Notes: generated by a model not told the origin, from the sequence alone. A stretch of 64,000 bases of DNA from Antarctobacter heliothermus (GCF_002237555.1 NZ_CP022540.1:2671001-2735000); one strand, 5' to 3'. Shown: positions 9,399 to 18,398, counted from the stretch's first letter. Made by a program: numbers and translations.

Positions 9399-10013
9399 GT
9401 TGATCTCCTCAGAAGATTGGCGTGGTTAGGGCGTTGTGGGAGGGACCAACTCCCGCTTCGCCCGACTTAAAGAACGCTACATGTTCAGCGCTCCCATTAA
9501 GAATCTATGGCTGAGATTTTGGCTTCCAAGAGTCAAAGGCCAAGAAAATCGTGCCACGCGCGCTAAGCTGCAGAAACGACTCGCGATTTTTTATGAGGGT
9601 TTTGATGGTTGAATACTGGCGATGGATCGATCTGCGCCGAATGACAGTGTAAAATGGGGCGGATTTTGTTGAAAAACTCGGCCATCGGAAATTCGCCCCG
9701 AAAATCCGGAACATCGTTCTCGCAAGGCGTCTTCTGGCCAACGTCGTTCGCAGAATGGCGCCATCGCGGGAAGTTGTTCCGCCGATTAGCACCTTCCAAG
9801 TCGAAAACCGAGTTTTTCAACACAATGGGCGGAAGGACGAAGCCGCTCGCGCGGCAATGGCGCTTGTTGCTGTTTTTCTGAGATGACACCCTTTGAATGT
9901 CTCCTCTGGGCCGATTCCAAGTGAGTAGACGCCTTTATTAGGGGACAAATTTCTGCAAACATAGCTCTGAAAATGAACAATGCGGTTTTCCAATCCGGCA
10001 CAAGGAACCTCAC
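9399..10013. other. Non-coding gap of about 615 bases with an IR-bounded segment
   Basis: Divergent intergenic space between the protease operon and the HNH-type gene. It contains a 156-base segment bounded by 15-base inverted repeats (see 9667-9822) and, near 9885-9915, a partial match to the tail of the dispersed repeat (a GAATGTC block followed by GGGCCG). Minus-strand frames through the inverted-repeat segment are not convincing genes. Confidence 0.55.
9667..9822. repeat. 15-base inverted repeats bounding a 156-base segment (MITE-like)
   Basis: TGTTGAAAAACTCGG at 9667-9681 is the exact reverse complement of CCGAGTTTTTCAACA at 9808-9822. The 126 bases between them encode no transposase. 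Ends of this kind are typical of small non-autonomous transposable elements or insertion-sequence scars. No flanking target duplication was obvious by eye. A long cruciform-forming regulatory element is the alternative. Confidence 0.5.
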
Positions 10014-11444
10014 GTGCAGAATGCAATAGAGACACTTAAAGACTTGACCGAAACTCAACCCTATCGGGTTGCGTGCCAGAATTCTGGACATGTCCAGGAA
10101 ACGTGGGGACCTATTCTGCGTGATTACGAAAGGATCACGCCACAGCAGTACCGCAGGTTCTTGGATTTCGACGTGAACCAGCATTGGACCACGTTGTATC
10201 GGCAGGTCGCCCTTTCACTGGACAACAATAACTTTCGTCTCGCTCTGGCCGCGCTTACTGCTGACGAAGTAAATGTCGCCGGCCGCATTGACGAAGCAAC
10301 TGACGTTCCGGGTGTGGGCATTGGGACCGCGTCCGCGCTGCTCTGCACGATTGACGGCCGTTGGGGAGTATGGAACGGCACAACGGAAGCTGCATTGAAA
10401 AAACTCGGGCTTTGGCCGATCTTCGAGCGCGGTCTAACCATTGGTGGTCGCTACCTAGTCGTGAGCGACGTTCTGATAGACTTAGGGGAGCAACTGAACG
10501 TCACCCAATGGGAACTCGACCACCTGATGTGGTTGGTCCTGCAAGATGATCCCAACACGGTTCTTGAACCAATACAGAAAGCAGAATCCGGTACTTTCAA
10601 CGCACTGATCGAAGAAACGTCCGGCTATGATCTCTCGACCTGTCGTTTTGTTCGTCACTCCCCAAAATCGGTCGGTCTTTGGAAAAAATCACGGGCGAAC
10701 CTTGAACATTATTTTGGGTATCAGCGTGACGACAACGCCAACCCGTATCATAACGCGGAAGTCGTGTTTCAATTCATCCCAAGCGAAAACTCTGCGACTG
10801 CCTTATTCGTTGGTGCATATCGGGTGCTAGATCAATGGAAGTTCCCTGAAGATCAACGTCAACATATTCTGTATCGCGCGGAGTTCGGCGAAAACGACGA
10901 TCATCCGCACTCTCGGTTTGACCTGGAGCGCTTGCCTGAATTCGAAGAGTTTGTCGGTCGCGTAGAGGTGGAATGGGGCACCGGTGCGCGCGCGTGGTCG
11001 CAGTGGTGCAATACGAACCAGAAGCGGATTGCAAAGCACACAACGCAGGACGAGTTGCTGTCCGAAGCGTACGAGAAAATCGCCGCAGGTGTAAAGTATC
11101 GCACCAAACACGATAGCGACCGCGAGATTCAAGTTCAAAAGACCGTTAAGGCAGTCGCGTTGAAGGCGGGTTGCGATATTGAAACCTTAATCAAGCGGCT
11201 CGCACATGAACAAGGTCACCGGTGCAAAATCACAAACATTCCGTTCGAGCCAAGTGGGTGGAACGCGCCATCACCTGATCGGATCGATAGCGATGATCGC
11301 GAATACGCAGACGGCAAAGTTCAAATCGTCTGTAAGTGGGTAAACTTTGCTAAGGGTAACAAACCAGACGACGTGTTCCGCGAACTTATGCTCCAAGCCG
11401 CCGAATGTATGAAGGGAGTGTTGACTACCAAAAGTTCACTTTGA
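10014..11444 (+). CDS. HNH-type endonuclease-like protein, multidomain
   Basis: A 476-residue protein. The C-terminal block (about 405-465) contains RCKITNIPF, then SPDRIDSDD, then IVCKWVNFAKGN, which follows the layout of a compact HNH/beta-beta-alpha nuclease domain although the usual histidines are partly replaced. The middle part (about 230-335), with LFVGAYRVLD, LERLPEFEEFVGR and VEWGTGARAW, resembles a domain often joined to GIY-YIG or HNH nucleases in stand-alone restriction-like enzymes. The N-terminal 190 residues look helical and unfamiliar. The start codon used here is the first in frame and lacks a strong ribosome-binding site. It is a single gene flanked by long gaps. A restriction or defence role is inferred from the domains and from the island. 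Confidence 0.68.
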   Translation: MQNAIETLKDLTETQPYRVACQNSGHVQETWGPILRDYERITPQQYRRFLDFDVNQHWTTLYRQVALSLDNNNFRLALAALTADEVNVAGRIDEATDVPGVGIGTASALLCTIDGRWGVWNGTTEAALKKLGLWPIFERGLTIGGRYLVVSDVLIDLGEQLNVTQWELDHLMWLVLQDDPNTVLEPIQKAESGTFNALIEETSGYDLSTCRFVRHSPKSVGLWKKSRANLEHYFGYQRDDNANPYHNAEVVFQFIPSENSATALFVGAYRVLDQWKFPEDQRQHILYRAEFGENDDHPHSRFDLERLPEFEEFVGRVEVEWGTGARAWSQWCNTNQKRIAKHTTQDELLSEAYEKIAAGVKYRTKHDSDREIQVQKTVKAVALKAGCDIETLIKRLAHEQGHRCKITNIPFEPSGWNAPSPDRIDSDDREYADGKVQIVCKWVNFAKGNKPDDVFRELMLQAAECMKGVLTTKSSL

Positions 11445-11938
11445 AGGGAGTGAGACGCGAGGCACGCAATTATTTCCCCCAATGGCATGAGTGCGGTCAT
11501 CATTCCAATCTGCCGCAAATCTGCATAGCTGACCTTCTGCAACGGCTACTTGAATTTGCAAGCGCAGCGAACGGCGACTTCGACGGGCCGTACCGCAGCA
11601 TTTCAGGTTGTGGTTGAATGTCCGCTGGGCCGTTCGTGTCACTCAACCCCAACCCAAAAAATTAATTTGTAGAAGCTGTAGAGCCAGTAGGCTTTCAATC
11701 TCAACGTGTACTGAGTATCTCGCTCCCGTGCCATCACTGAATTTGATGCCGCCCTCAGCTTATATATGTTCTATACAAATAGCAGCTTCGGCGCGCCGCA
11801 ATGCAGCATACTGGGCTCGGATCCAATGTCGGAAACGGGTCAGACTTGTCGTTCTACATTCATGGCGGGAAACATGCGCAATTGGGCTGCTGCACGCTTT
11901 GGTCTGACGCCAACGCGTCGTTGCAGCTTGTGAAAGCT
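11445..11938. other. Non-coding gap of about 490 bases
   Basis: The space between two convergent genes. It contains one copy of the dispersed intergenic repeat (11564-11632). The remaining sequence has only short overlapping frames without ribosome-binding sites, and no gene or RNA is recognised. Confidence 0.5.
11564..11632 (+). repeat. Dispersed intergenic repeat, copy 1
   Basis: Starts GCAGCGAACG, then CGGGCCGTACCGCAGCATTT in the middle, then GAATGTCCGCTGGGCCG at the end. It has the same block order and orientation as copies near 15598, 17036, 18309 and 18399. The function is unknown. Confidence 0.6.
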
Positions 11939-14900
11939 TCAAGTCTCGATTTTCTGACTCATCTCAAGATACCGGCAGAATGCATTGATCAACTGCATTT
12001 GGCGTGGTGTCTGACAATCAGCCTCAAAAACCTGAGGCGACGCGACCAAAATGGCCAGACACTGCGCCCGAGAAATGGCCACGTTGAAGCGGTTCCCGCT
12101 GTAAAGAAACTCCATGCCTCTTGGCGCCTCGGCATGATTTGACGTTGCCATCGAATAAATCGCAATCGGTGCCTCCTGACCTTGGAATTTATCAACGGTT
12201 CCAACACGTGCAGTCGGCAGACATTTCTGAATTTCAATCACTTGCGCGTTGTATGGCGCAATGATCAGAATATCCTCAAGTGTGACCGGCTTGGTCACTC
12301 CATTCCGATCCGTCCATGCTGCGCCTTGGTTTAAAATATCTTCCACCAAGGATTTGACTATGTCGGCCTCTTCAATAGACGAGCTGGTGTTGCCGCTATG
12401 TGCTACCGGTAGAAAGCGCATTCCAGCACCCGATGCAGCGCTCTCCGTTTCAACGAGTTGCTGCTCGCACCCTTCAACTGCATGCAGTTTGCTTTCGTAG
12501 AAAAGTTCGGAATTAAACGCGCAAATCTCTGGGTGTAGGCGATAGGTCGTTCCAAGGAAAAGGCCTTGGCTCGGCTCGATTGTTTGACGACCCCCAAGCA
12601 AGTGATCCAGTGCTGAAACGCCTGTTCCATCTGGATGCGTCCCTTGCGTTGGCTGTTCAAGTTGCTGTGGATCACCTAGCATGATCACAGTTTGTGCCGC
12701 TTGGGAAACGGCCAAAACATTAGCAAGAGACATCTGACCAGCTTCATCAACAACAAGCACATCAGCGGCTTCAAAAGCATCTTCTCTTGCCCAGAAGAAG
12801 TGGGTCGCACCAGCGACATGAGCTTCACCGTTAGCAAGCTTGCCTAAAACATCATCATTGTTTTTTGCGAAGATGAGGTTCGGTCCGTCGGCCTCCTGAT
12901 TACCCTGCTCGGGCTTTTGAATGCAGGTCAGATCGACGCCCATTGTTGGCGCAGCTTCAATCACTTTATCAATCAGGTTGCGGATCACTTTGTGGCTGTT
13001 TGCCGTTATCCCAACCTTCTTACCTTGCCGCACAAGCTCACAGACCATCCGAGCGCCAGTGAAAGATTTTCCTGTCCCTGGAGGTCCCTGAATGGGTAGC
13101 ACACCGCCATTCATTTCCCTTGCGATACGCAATGCTGCATCAAGGGTTCCTTCACCATCGGCTTGGAAGGGTTGGCCACCAATATCCATCGGTGCGCGAA
13201 GCAATAATTCGCGCGCGCTTTTATAAGGGCCATCACCTTCGATGCCGTTTTCGGCGACGTATTCACCCAGGCGAAACAGCGAGGCCGCTTGTTCCTTAGG
13301 ATCGATGAACTTGTGCGCGAAAACGGCTTCGGGATGAACATCGGCAGTCGCTTTTGACTTCTTTATATCGACTGTTTGATTTTCTGACGATACAGCGACA
13401 GCAGTACCAACTTTATCGCCACCAACATTATGCAGGCCTTCGCCGCCTCTGACGTCTGTATCCTGCGCGTCAAATTTATAGCGATGTGTGGGAATTCCGG
13501 TTTTGGATGTCTCAACAACATCGATCAATTGCAGGCGACCAATGCCCGCCTTTTCTTCCAGAAGTTCGATACCGCTCAATGCTTGAAGTCGGAATTTTTC
13601 CCACCAAACAGCTTTGTTTTCACGGCGATGCCAATCAAGAACATAAGCCAATATCCAGCGCGCTTGTTGTTCTGATGAGCGCTCTTCAGGATCAACGGGG
13701 ATGTCATTGGCAAGCTGTTCAATCAGAGCCAGAACGCGCTGTTGCTGTTCGCTGAGTTCCTCGCTTGGGCCATCCTGTCCAGGCTCAGGACGCGGAATTT
13801 CAGCACCGTCTGCCACTCTTGAGGCCCTTAAGTCTTCGAGCCAGTCACGCAAGCTCTTCGTCGCAAAGCAATCATCAGCATTGTAAGCTGCGACAACCGC
13901 CATAGTGTCCGCGTCAATAGATGGAATGTCGTCAAGCTCTAAGCCTGCGGTCACTCTCGTCAGTGCCATGTTGGCATCCCGCAATGAAACCTTGCGTTCA
14001 TATCCACAGAATGGCTCAAGTTTCTTAAGTGAATAGCTTTCAACGCTGGCACGAATAGCGTGTTTTGTGACTGTCAAAAGATCGACCAGAACCTTGCCTC
14101 GGAGAAGATTGTCCACTTCATCTTCACGCGTTGCGTAGCGTCCCATTAGACGTTTCAGAGCCCCGGCTTCATAGCCGCCAAAGTGATAGATGTGCATGTC
14201 TGGGTGATCCGCGCGCCGCGCTGTCACAAAATTAACAAAGCGTTCAAAGCAAGCTTTCTCGCTCACGCGATCAAATGCCCAACCTTGTTCGTATTGCTCA
14301 GCACCGGCATCATCAAAGTAGCTGTAGCCGAACAGATATTCTAACCCTTGCTCGCCAACAAACTGATCACTTTCAATGTCAAAGAAGACGTCTCCAGTCG
14401 AGGGTTTGGGCAGTGCAGCAAACCCGAATTCGGGAACTACATCCAAAAACTCAAACTTCCGCTCACCTGTCTCTCGCGCAAACACCTGGATTGCAGCTTG
14501 CGCACGCACTCTCTCAAATGATGCCGGTGCACCTCGTTGAGGTTGGAAAGGCACTGGGCTTGGCATGTCTGCCAACGTCTTTGCGGTACCGAAGCCATTG
14601 GCTTGGAGCTCGGAGATTTGGTTTTTTGATATGCCCGCCACCAAGCAGAGATGATCATCGGCACGTCGCCTGTTGTCACACTGCTGTTCCCATCGACACA
14701 CATCGCAGTGACTTTTTGGGTCAGGATATTCGATTTGGTCTTCTGGCAACTCCAGAGCATTTTCTGCAGCCGCCTTCACACGCCTGAAATACGCAGCATA
14801 GTCCGCAAACCGAAACTCCTGCGGCTGATAGTCAGACCACGGCGCGACGACAAAAACCTTTTCAGGCGGACGCCCCTGCGCATTGGCGAGAAGATCAGCA

Positions 14901-15364
14901 TAAAGGCAAAGCTGATGGACTGTGCCGCCTTTTGTTTCTCGTGCCAGCTTGGTGTCGATGATCTCATAGGAAAAATCCCCCAAATCACTCGGGACCTCCA
15001 CTCGCCGTAGAACATCCGCTCGGCCACTCCATCGTCCATGTCGGAGTGCCGCTTGAATAATAATTTCTGAGCCATTGCGCATGGCTTCGAGGGTCGCATC
15101 AACAGTAGAGTCGGTGATATCAACGCCTTCGATTTTGGTCAGTTGATGACCCGCATCCCGAAGATGTTGAATATATGCGTCTTCATGCCTTTGGCCTCTT
15201 TCACGGAGGATCTCGAGCAGAGGATCGTAGTTCTCAGGCCTCTTTATCGCACCCGTCGCAACCTGCACATCAAGTGCTGTTAGGTGGCCGCAATTGAGAT
15301 GACCAACAAGGTCTGTGGCGCTGAGTTGTATGGTGTCATTAATTATCTTCATAAAAAGCGCCAT
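11939..15364 (-). CDS. TM0106-type RecB-like nuclease fused to RNase H-like and Upf1-like helicase domains
   Basis: A 1,141-residue protein with three parts. Residues about 100-245 form a Cas4/RecB-like PD-(D/E)XK nuclease: GRAD (D115), IIDTK (D137, K139), QLCLYA, and four cysteines at about 220, 223, 229 and 240 that could hold an Fe-S cluster. Residues about 325-515 are an RNase H-like 3'-5' exonuclease (FDIES at 328-332, YNADDC at 494-499). Residues about 735-1130 are a superfamily 1 helicase with GPPGTGKS (760-767), VVDEAGQ (about 871-877) and a final block (FNVAISRA) typical of Upf1/Dna2-like helicases. Such proteins are common in defence-rich islands and are thought to process DNA or RNA ends. 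ATG 15352 is an alternative start 4 codons inside; neither start has a clear ribosome-binding site. Confidence 0.85.
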   Translation of the reverse strand: MALFMKIINDTIQLSATDLVGHLNCGHLTALDVQVATGAIKRPENYDPLLEILRERGQRHEDAYIQHLRDAGHQLTKIEGVDITDSTVDATLEAMRNGSEIIIQAALRHGRWSGRADVLRRVEVPSDLGDFSYEIIDTKLARETKGGTVHQLCLYADLLANAQGRPPEKVFVVAPWSDYQPQEFRFADYAAYFRRVKAAAENALELPEDQIEYPDPKSHCDVCRWEQQCDNRRRADDHLCLVAGISKNQISELQANGFGTAKTLADMPSPVPFQPQRGAPASFERVRAQAAIQVFARETGERKFEFLDVVPEFGFAALPKPSTGDVFFDIESDQFVGEQGLEYLFGYSYFDDAGAEQYEQGWAFDRVSEKACFERFVNFVTARRADHPDMHIYHFGGYEAGALKRLMGRYATREDEVDNLLRGKVLVDLLTVTKHAIRASVESYSLKKLEPFCGYERKVSLRDANMALTRVTAGLELDDIPSIDADTMAVVAAYNADDCFATKSLRDWLEDLRASRVADGAEIPRPEPGQDGPSEELSEQQQRVLALIEQLANDIPVDPEERSSEQQARWILAYVLDWHRRENKAVWWEKFRLQALSGIELLEEKAGIGRLQLIDVVETSKTGIPTHRYKFDAQDTDVRGGEGLHNVGGDKVGTAVAVSSENQTVDIKKSKATADVHPEAVFAHKFIDPKEQAASLFRLGEYVAENGIEGDGPYKSARELLLRAPMDIGGQPFQADGEGTLDAALRIAREMNGGVLPIQGPPGTGKSFTGARMVCELVRQGKKVGITANSHKVIRNLIDKVIEAAPTMGVDLTCIQKPEQGNQEADGPNLIFAKNNDDVLGKLANGEAHVAGATHFFWAREDAFEAADVLVVDEAGQMSLANVLAVSQAAQTVIMLGDPQQLEQPTQGTHPDGTGVSALDHLLGGRQTIEPSQGLFLGTTYRLHPEICAFNSELFYESKLHAVEGCEQQLVETESAASGAGMRFLPVAHSGNTSSSIEEADIVKSLVEDILNQGAAWTDRNGVTKPVTLEDILIIAPYNAQVIEIQKCLPTARVGTVDKFQGQEAPIAIYSMATSNHAEAPRGMEFLYSGNRFNVAISRAQCLAILVASPQVFEADCQTPRQMQLINAFCRYLEMSQKIET

Positions 15365-15834
15365 ATCAAATTAGATTGATCTACGTTGCCATTCAACCAA
15401 TTATTCATGCAAGCCTTTTGCTCTATCTGATGTCGCCCATCATGGATAAAAAGAGAAATAATAACGCAATTAGTTTCTCCCGTTGATTTTTCTGGGCAAC
15501 TATCGGGGAGGGCTGTCGTAAACCACGCTAGTAGTCTCGGCCTGTACACACAGCCTCTCCACAGACTGTAAGTTCGACCTGCATCAATTTTCGCGGTTGC
15601 AGCGAATGTCGGGAATGCGGGTTGCGACCGCAACATCTCGCCTCTCTGGCCAACGGCAGGTATGGGCCGGAATTCGGCCTCGAACAGGCCATTGACCAAG
15701 CTTGCGCTGATGTCGGCTCTAGCAAAGACGCAGCTACTTTGACTTCTGTCATGATCAAGTCGCCATTTTCAATGGGCATCGCGGGATAGGCTTGCTGCCC
15801 GCACCGGCCCTAAGCGCCCAGACCTTCGGGCCTG
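15365..15834. other. Non-coding gap of about 470 bases
   Basis: The gap contains dispersed repeat copy 2 (15598-15670) and otherwise no gene that I can support. Minus-strand frames at 15349-15779 are read through the repeat and have no ribosome-binding site. The stretch should contain the promoter of the TM0106-type gene. Confidence 0.5.
15598..15670 (+). repeat. Dispersed intergenic repeat, copy 2
   Basis: Contains GCAGCGAATGTCGG, then GCGACCGCAACATCT, then a spacer and GGGCCGG. The blocks are shared with the other copies at similar spacing. This copy is more diverged in its middle. Confidence 0.5.
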
Positions 15835-16479
15835 TCATGGCGCGTTGCGTTGTGACGGGTCGCGGTTGAATGCGCCCGTCGCGGCGGTATCGCCCTCCAG
15901 GCGCTGACGCTGCGCGGCCTCTGCCCACCATTCCAGCTGATGGAACGTGCGCCCGACGTAGCCGTCCCATTTCACGGAGTCCGAGTTCCATGCCCCTTCG
16001 TTGTCGAGGATCTCTTGTGCCTTGGGAAGGTGGGACATTGCCGACACCGGCAGGCACCCAAGCTCAGAGAGAAACCCGCGCATACCTATGGCCGCGCGCG
16101 CACCGCCCCATTGGCCGGCCGAATAGGTGACAATGGCGCTCGGCTTCCACGCAAAGCGCGACGCCCCAAAGTGGTTCAGAAGATGTGCGAGTGCTGGGGA
16201 CATGGAGTGGTTGTATTCCGGGCTGACCATCACATAGCCGTCTGCGGCCAGGATTGCCTCCGCCAGATCGCTCAATGTCTGGGGCGCGCGTCCCTCGGCA
16301 TAGGCGAAATGCGGCTTGAAGACGCCCCCCATGTTGTAATCCAGCGGATCGATGATCTGCGCGTCATGAGCGCGGTCGGCGATAAGACGGTGACACATCA
16401 TACTGACGCGCTGGCCCAGCCTTGCCGGTCGGGGCGGAGTACTGTCACGGGCTGAACCCAAAAAGATGAGGAATTTCAT
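15835..16479 (-). CDS. NADPH-dependent FMN reductase family protein
   Basis: A 214-residue flavodoxin-like protein from ATG 16479; the frame is open to 16695 but the conserved family start is MKFLIFLGSARDST. The N-terminal phosphate-binding loop LGSARDST and the block SPEYNHSMSPALAHLLNHF (about 85-103) are characteristic of NADPH-dependent FMN reductases such as chromate or quinone reductases. These bind FMN and reduce small electron acceptors in the cytoplasm. No operon partner is apparent; it stands alone between two long gaps inside the island. No clear ribosome-binding site is seen. The substrate cannot be told from the sequence. Confidence 0.88.
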   Translation of the reverse strand: MKFLIFLGSARDSTPPRPARLGQRVSMMCHRLIADRAHDAQIIDPLDYNMGGVFKPHFAYAEGRAPQTLSDLAEAILAADGYVMVSPEYNHSMSPALAHLLNHFGASRFAWKPSAIVTYSAGQWGGARAAIGMRGFLSELGCLPVSAMSHLPKAQEILDNEGAWNSDSVKWDGYVGRTFHQLEWWAEAAQRQRLEGDTAATGAFNRDPSQRNAP

Positions 16480-16663
16480 GCTTTGATGATAGAGCGGCCG
16501 GGCGATTAACTCAACTGGGCATCCCGGATGGTCCGCAAGTTGTGAGTTCGGGGGCGCCAAGATCACGCAGCCGAAGCGAAAGTCCGGTCTGGTGAAGTTG
16601 CAGCGTGGCGATTGATGGTATCGACAAGGTCCGGTTTGGGCCGGATTCAACAACGAAGAGGAT

Positions 16664-16924
16664 TTACCCCTTCTTTTTGTGTTCTTTGGCGACAATGATG
16701 CCAGCCTTGCCCAAGACCAGAATTAGAACGCCACCGATCCAGCCCGCGACAACCGAATTTATCGCAACAGCAGTCCCCATCAACGCTAGCCCAATGTTTC
16801 CAACCAACAACGTGAGCGCAATCGCGCATAGGATGGGTACGATCAAAAGTAGCTGAACGAAAAGCGGGTAACCGCGAAACCGTTTCCATATAGCGGCGGC
16901 AAAAGGTTTGGTGCGTTCGAACAT
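16664..16924 (-). CDS. Small integral membrane protein, unknown
   Basis: An 86-residue protein with a basic N terminus, two strongly hydrophobic segments (about 22-43 and 46-73) and a lysine-rich tail ending HKKKG. This pattern is that of a genuine two-span inner-membrane protein. No family is recognised. It is a single gene 184 bases upstream, by direction of transcription, of the FMN reductase. Small membrane proteins in defence islands are sometimes effectors, but nothing in this one shows that. Confidence 0.6.
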   Translation of the reverse strand: MFERTKPFAAAIWKRFRGYPLFVQLLLIVPILCAIALTLLVGNIGLALMGTAVAINSVVAGWIGGVLILVLGKAGIIVAKEHKKKG

Positions 16925-17035
16925 GTGTTAACTCTTTGATGATCAGCCCTCGCGACGAATGCGTGTCTGGGCCGATTAAACTCAAAGACTAGCCTAGACG
17001 ACGTGACACTTAGTGACCACCCGATTTCGCACATG

Positions 17036-17105
17036 CAGCGAATGCTCACTTTAGCGGGCCGCACCGCAGCATCTGTCAACCTTACTTCAGGTCCGAAAAG
17101 GGCCG
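17036..17105 (+). repeat. Dispersed intergenic repeat, copy 3
   Basis: Starts GCAGCGAATGCTC, then GCGGGCCGCACCGCAGCATC, and ends near GGGCCGG. It has the same order and orientation as the other copies and lies just upstream of the NucS-like gene. A partial tail (GAATGCGTGTCTGGGCCG) also occurs at about 16955-16975. Confidence 0.6.
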
Positions 17106-17175
17106 GGAGTGACGATGGCGCTTGCCCATGGGTTTGCACCGAGATTGAATAGCAGTAATTTTCATAAGGTCAGAA

Positions 17176-18246
17176 GTGCTCATGCCAATCTACGAGTTTG
17201 CCAGCGAAGAAATCCGCCCCCTGCTCAGGACCACGTTCAGCCAAATGCAGCTGCAGGAGCGGCGTGATCTTCAGCGCCTTCTTAGGGCGAACATCTCAGT
17301 GGTTGCACCCGACACGCTGGTCATCGCGGAGGAGTTCGGGGACTGGGACGAGTCGCGGCGGCGCATCGACCTTCTTGGAATCGATCGCGATGCGAACCTC
17401 GTCGTGGTCGAGCTCAAGCGAACGGAAGACGGCGGCCATATGGAACTTCAGGCCATCCGCTATGCCGCGATGGTCTCGACCATGACCTTCGATCAGGCCG
17501 CCGACGTTTTCAGTCGCTATTTGGCACAGATCGGCAAGGCCGACACGGATGCACGGACCGAGCTGCTCGAGTTCCTCGGGTGGGAGGAGCCCGATGAAGA
17601 TGCATTCGCGCAAGACGCCCGGATCGTCTTGGCCTCGGCCGAGTTCGCTCGCGAGCTAACGACATCGGTTCTCTGGCTCATCGAGCGCGGCATCGACATC
17701 CGCTGTGTGCGCCTCCAGCCTTACGACCACGACGGCCGAGTTTTCGTCGATGTCCAGCAGATCATCCCGCTCCCGGAGATGGCGGAATACCAGGTTCGGG
17801 TCACCGAGAAGAAGCGCAAGGAGCGCGAGGCGCGCTCGGACACCCGAGACTGGACCAGCTACGATGTCAGTCTCGGTGGACGTAAGCTCTCCGGGGTGCG
17901 GAAGCGGCACGCCATTTATCAAATATTCCGCCATCTCGTGGAGGAAGGCATCGCCCCGGAGAAGGTCGCCGAATATTGCGGCCCGCGCGCCAAAAGGGCG
18001 CTCGTTTCTGTTGATGGGGAAGTAAACGCGAAAGACTTCTATCGCCTCGCGAAAGACGCGCGGGCGAAGGAGGGGCGCAGCTTCGACCCGACTCGATACT
18101 TCTGCGGTGAGGATGAGCTCCTCCACTTCGATGGCCGGACATACGCTTTCCTGAACCAATGGGGCGGGGCGGACTGGAAGCAAGCCATTGTCAATCTGCT
18201 CAAGGCATTTCCAGATAAGGGGATCGAGTTCGCGCCATCCGAATAG
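17176..18246 (+). CDS. PD-(D/E)XK nuclease-like protein (NucS/DUF91-type N-terminal domain)
   Basis: A 356-residue protein. Residues about 40-110 have the order of a PD-(D/E)XK nuclease core: acidic EEFGDWDES, RIDLLGID (D65), VVVELKR (E79, K81) and HMELQAIRYA. This is the form seen in NucS/DUF91-type proteins. The C-terminal 180 residues contain a lysine/arginine-rich linker (EKKRKERE) and an unassigned domain. Start is GTG 17176, with AAGG 6 bases upstream; ATG 17182 is equally possible and shortens the protein by 2 residues. It is a solitary gene. G+C content is higher than in the integrase module that follows, so it may have arrived separately. A DNA-cleaving role in defence or repair is inferred. 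Confidence 0.72.
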   Translation: MLMPIYEFASEEIRPLLRTTFSQMQLQERRDLQRLLRANISVVAPDTLVIAEEFGDWDESRRRIDLLGIDRDANLVVVELKRTEDGGHMELQAIRYAAMVSTMTFDQAADVFSRYLAQIGKADTDARTELLEFLGWEEPDEDAFAQDARIVLASAEFARELTTSVLWLIERGIDIRCVRLQPYDHDGRVFVDVQQIIPLPEMAEYQVRVTEKKRKEREARSDTRDWTSYDVSLGGRKLSGVRKRHAIYQIFRHLVEEGIAPEKVAEYCGPRAKRALVSVDGEVNAKDFYRLAKDARAKEGRSFDPTRYFCGEDELLHFDGRTYAFLNQWGGADWKQAIVNLLKAFPDKGIEFAPSE

Positions 18247-18308
18247 CGGCCCCAATCGACTGTTTCTTCCACTGGTCGATTTGCGGTCCTTAGTTTTTTG
18301 CGACAACT

Positions 18309-18379
18309 GCGGCGAACGTCCAGTTTGACGGGTCGCGCGGCAGCATAGCCTTCAGTGACTGCATGCCTCCTTTGGGCCG
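18309..18379 (+). repeat. Dispersed intergenic repeat, copy 4
   Basis: GCGGCGAACGTCC, then GGGTCGCGCGGCAGCAT, then a spacer and TTTGGGCCG. It has the same blocks and orientation as the other copies. Confidence 0.55.
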
Positions 18380-18398
18380 TCCTTGACGACCGGCCCAT

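Noticed and set aside
9563..9889. Minus-strand 108-codon frame
   Set aside because: It is read through the inverted-repeat element and matches nothing known.
15349..15699. Minus-strand 116-codon frame upstream of the TM0106-type gene
   Set aside because: Its middle is the translated dispersed repeat; no start signal.
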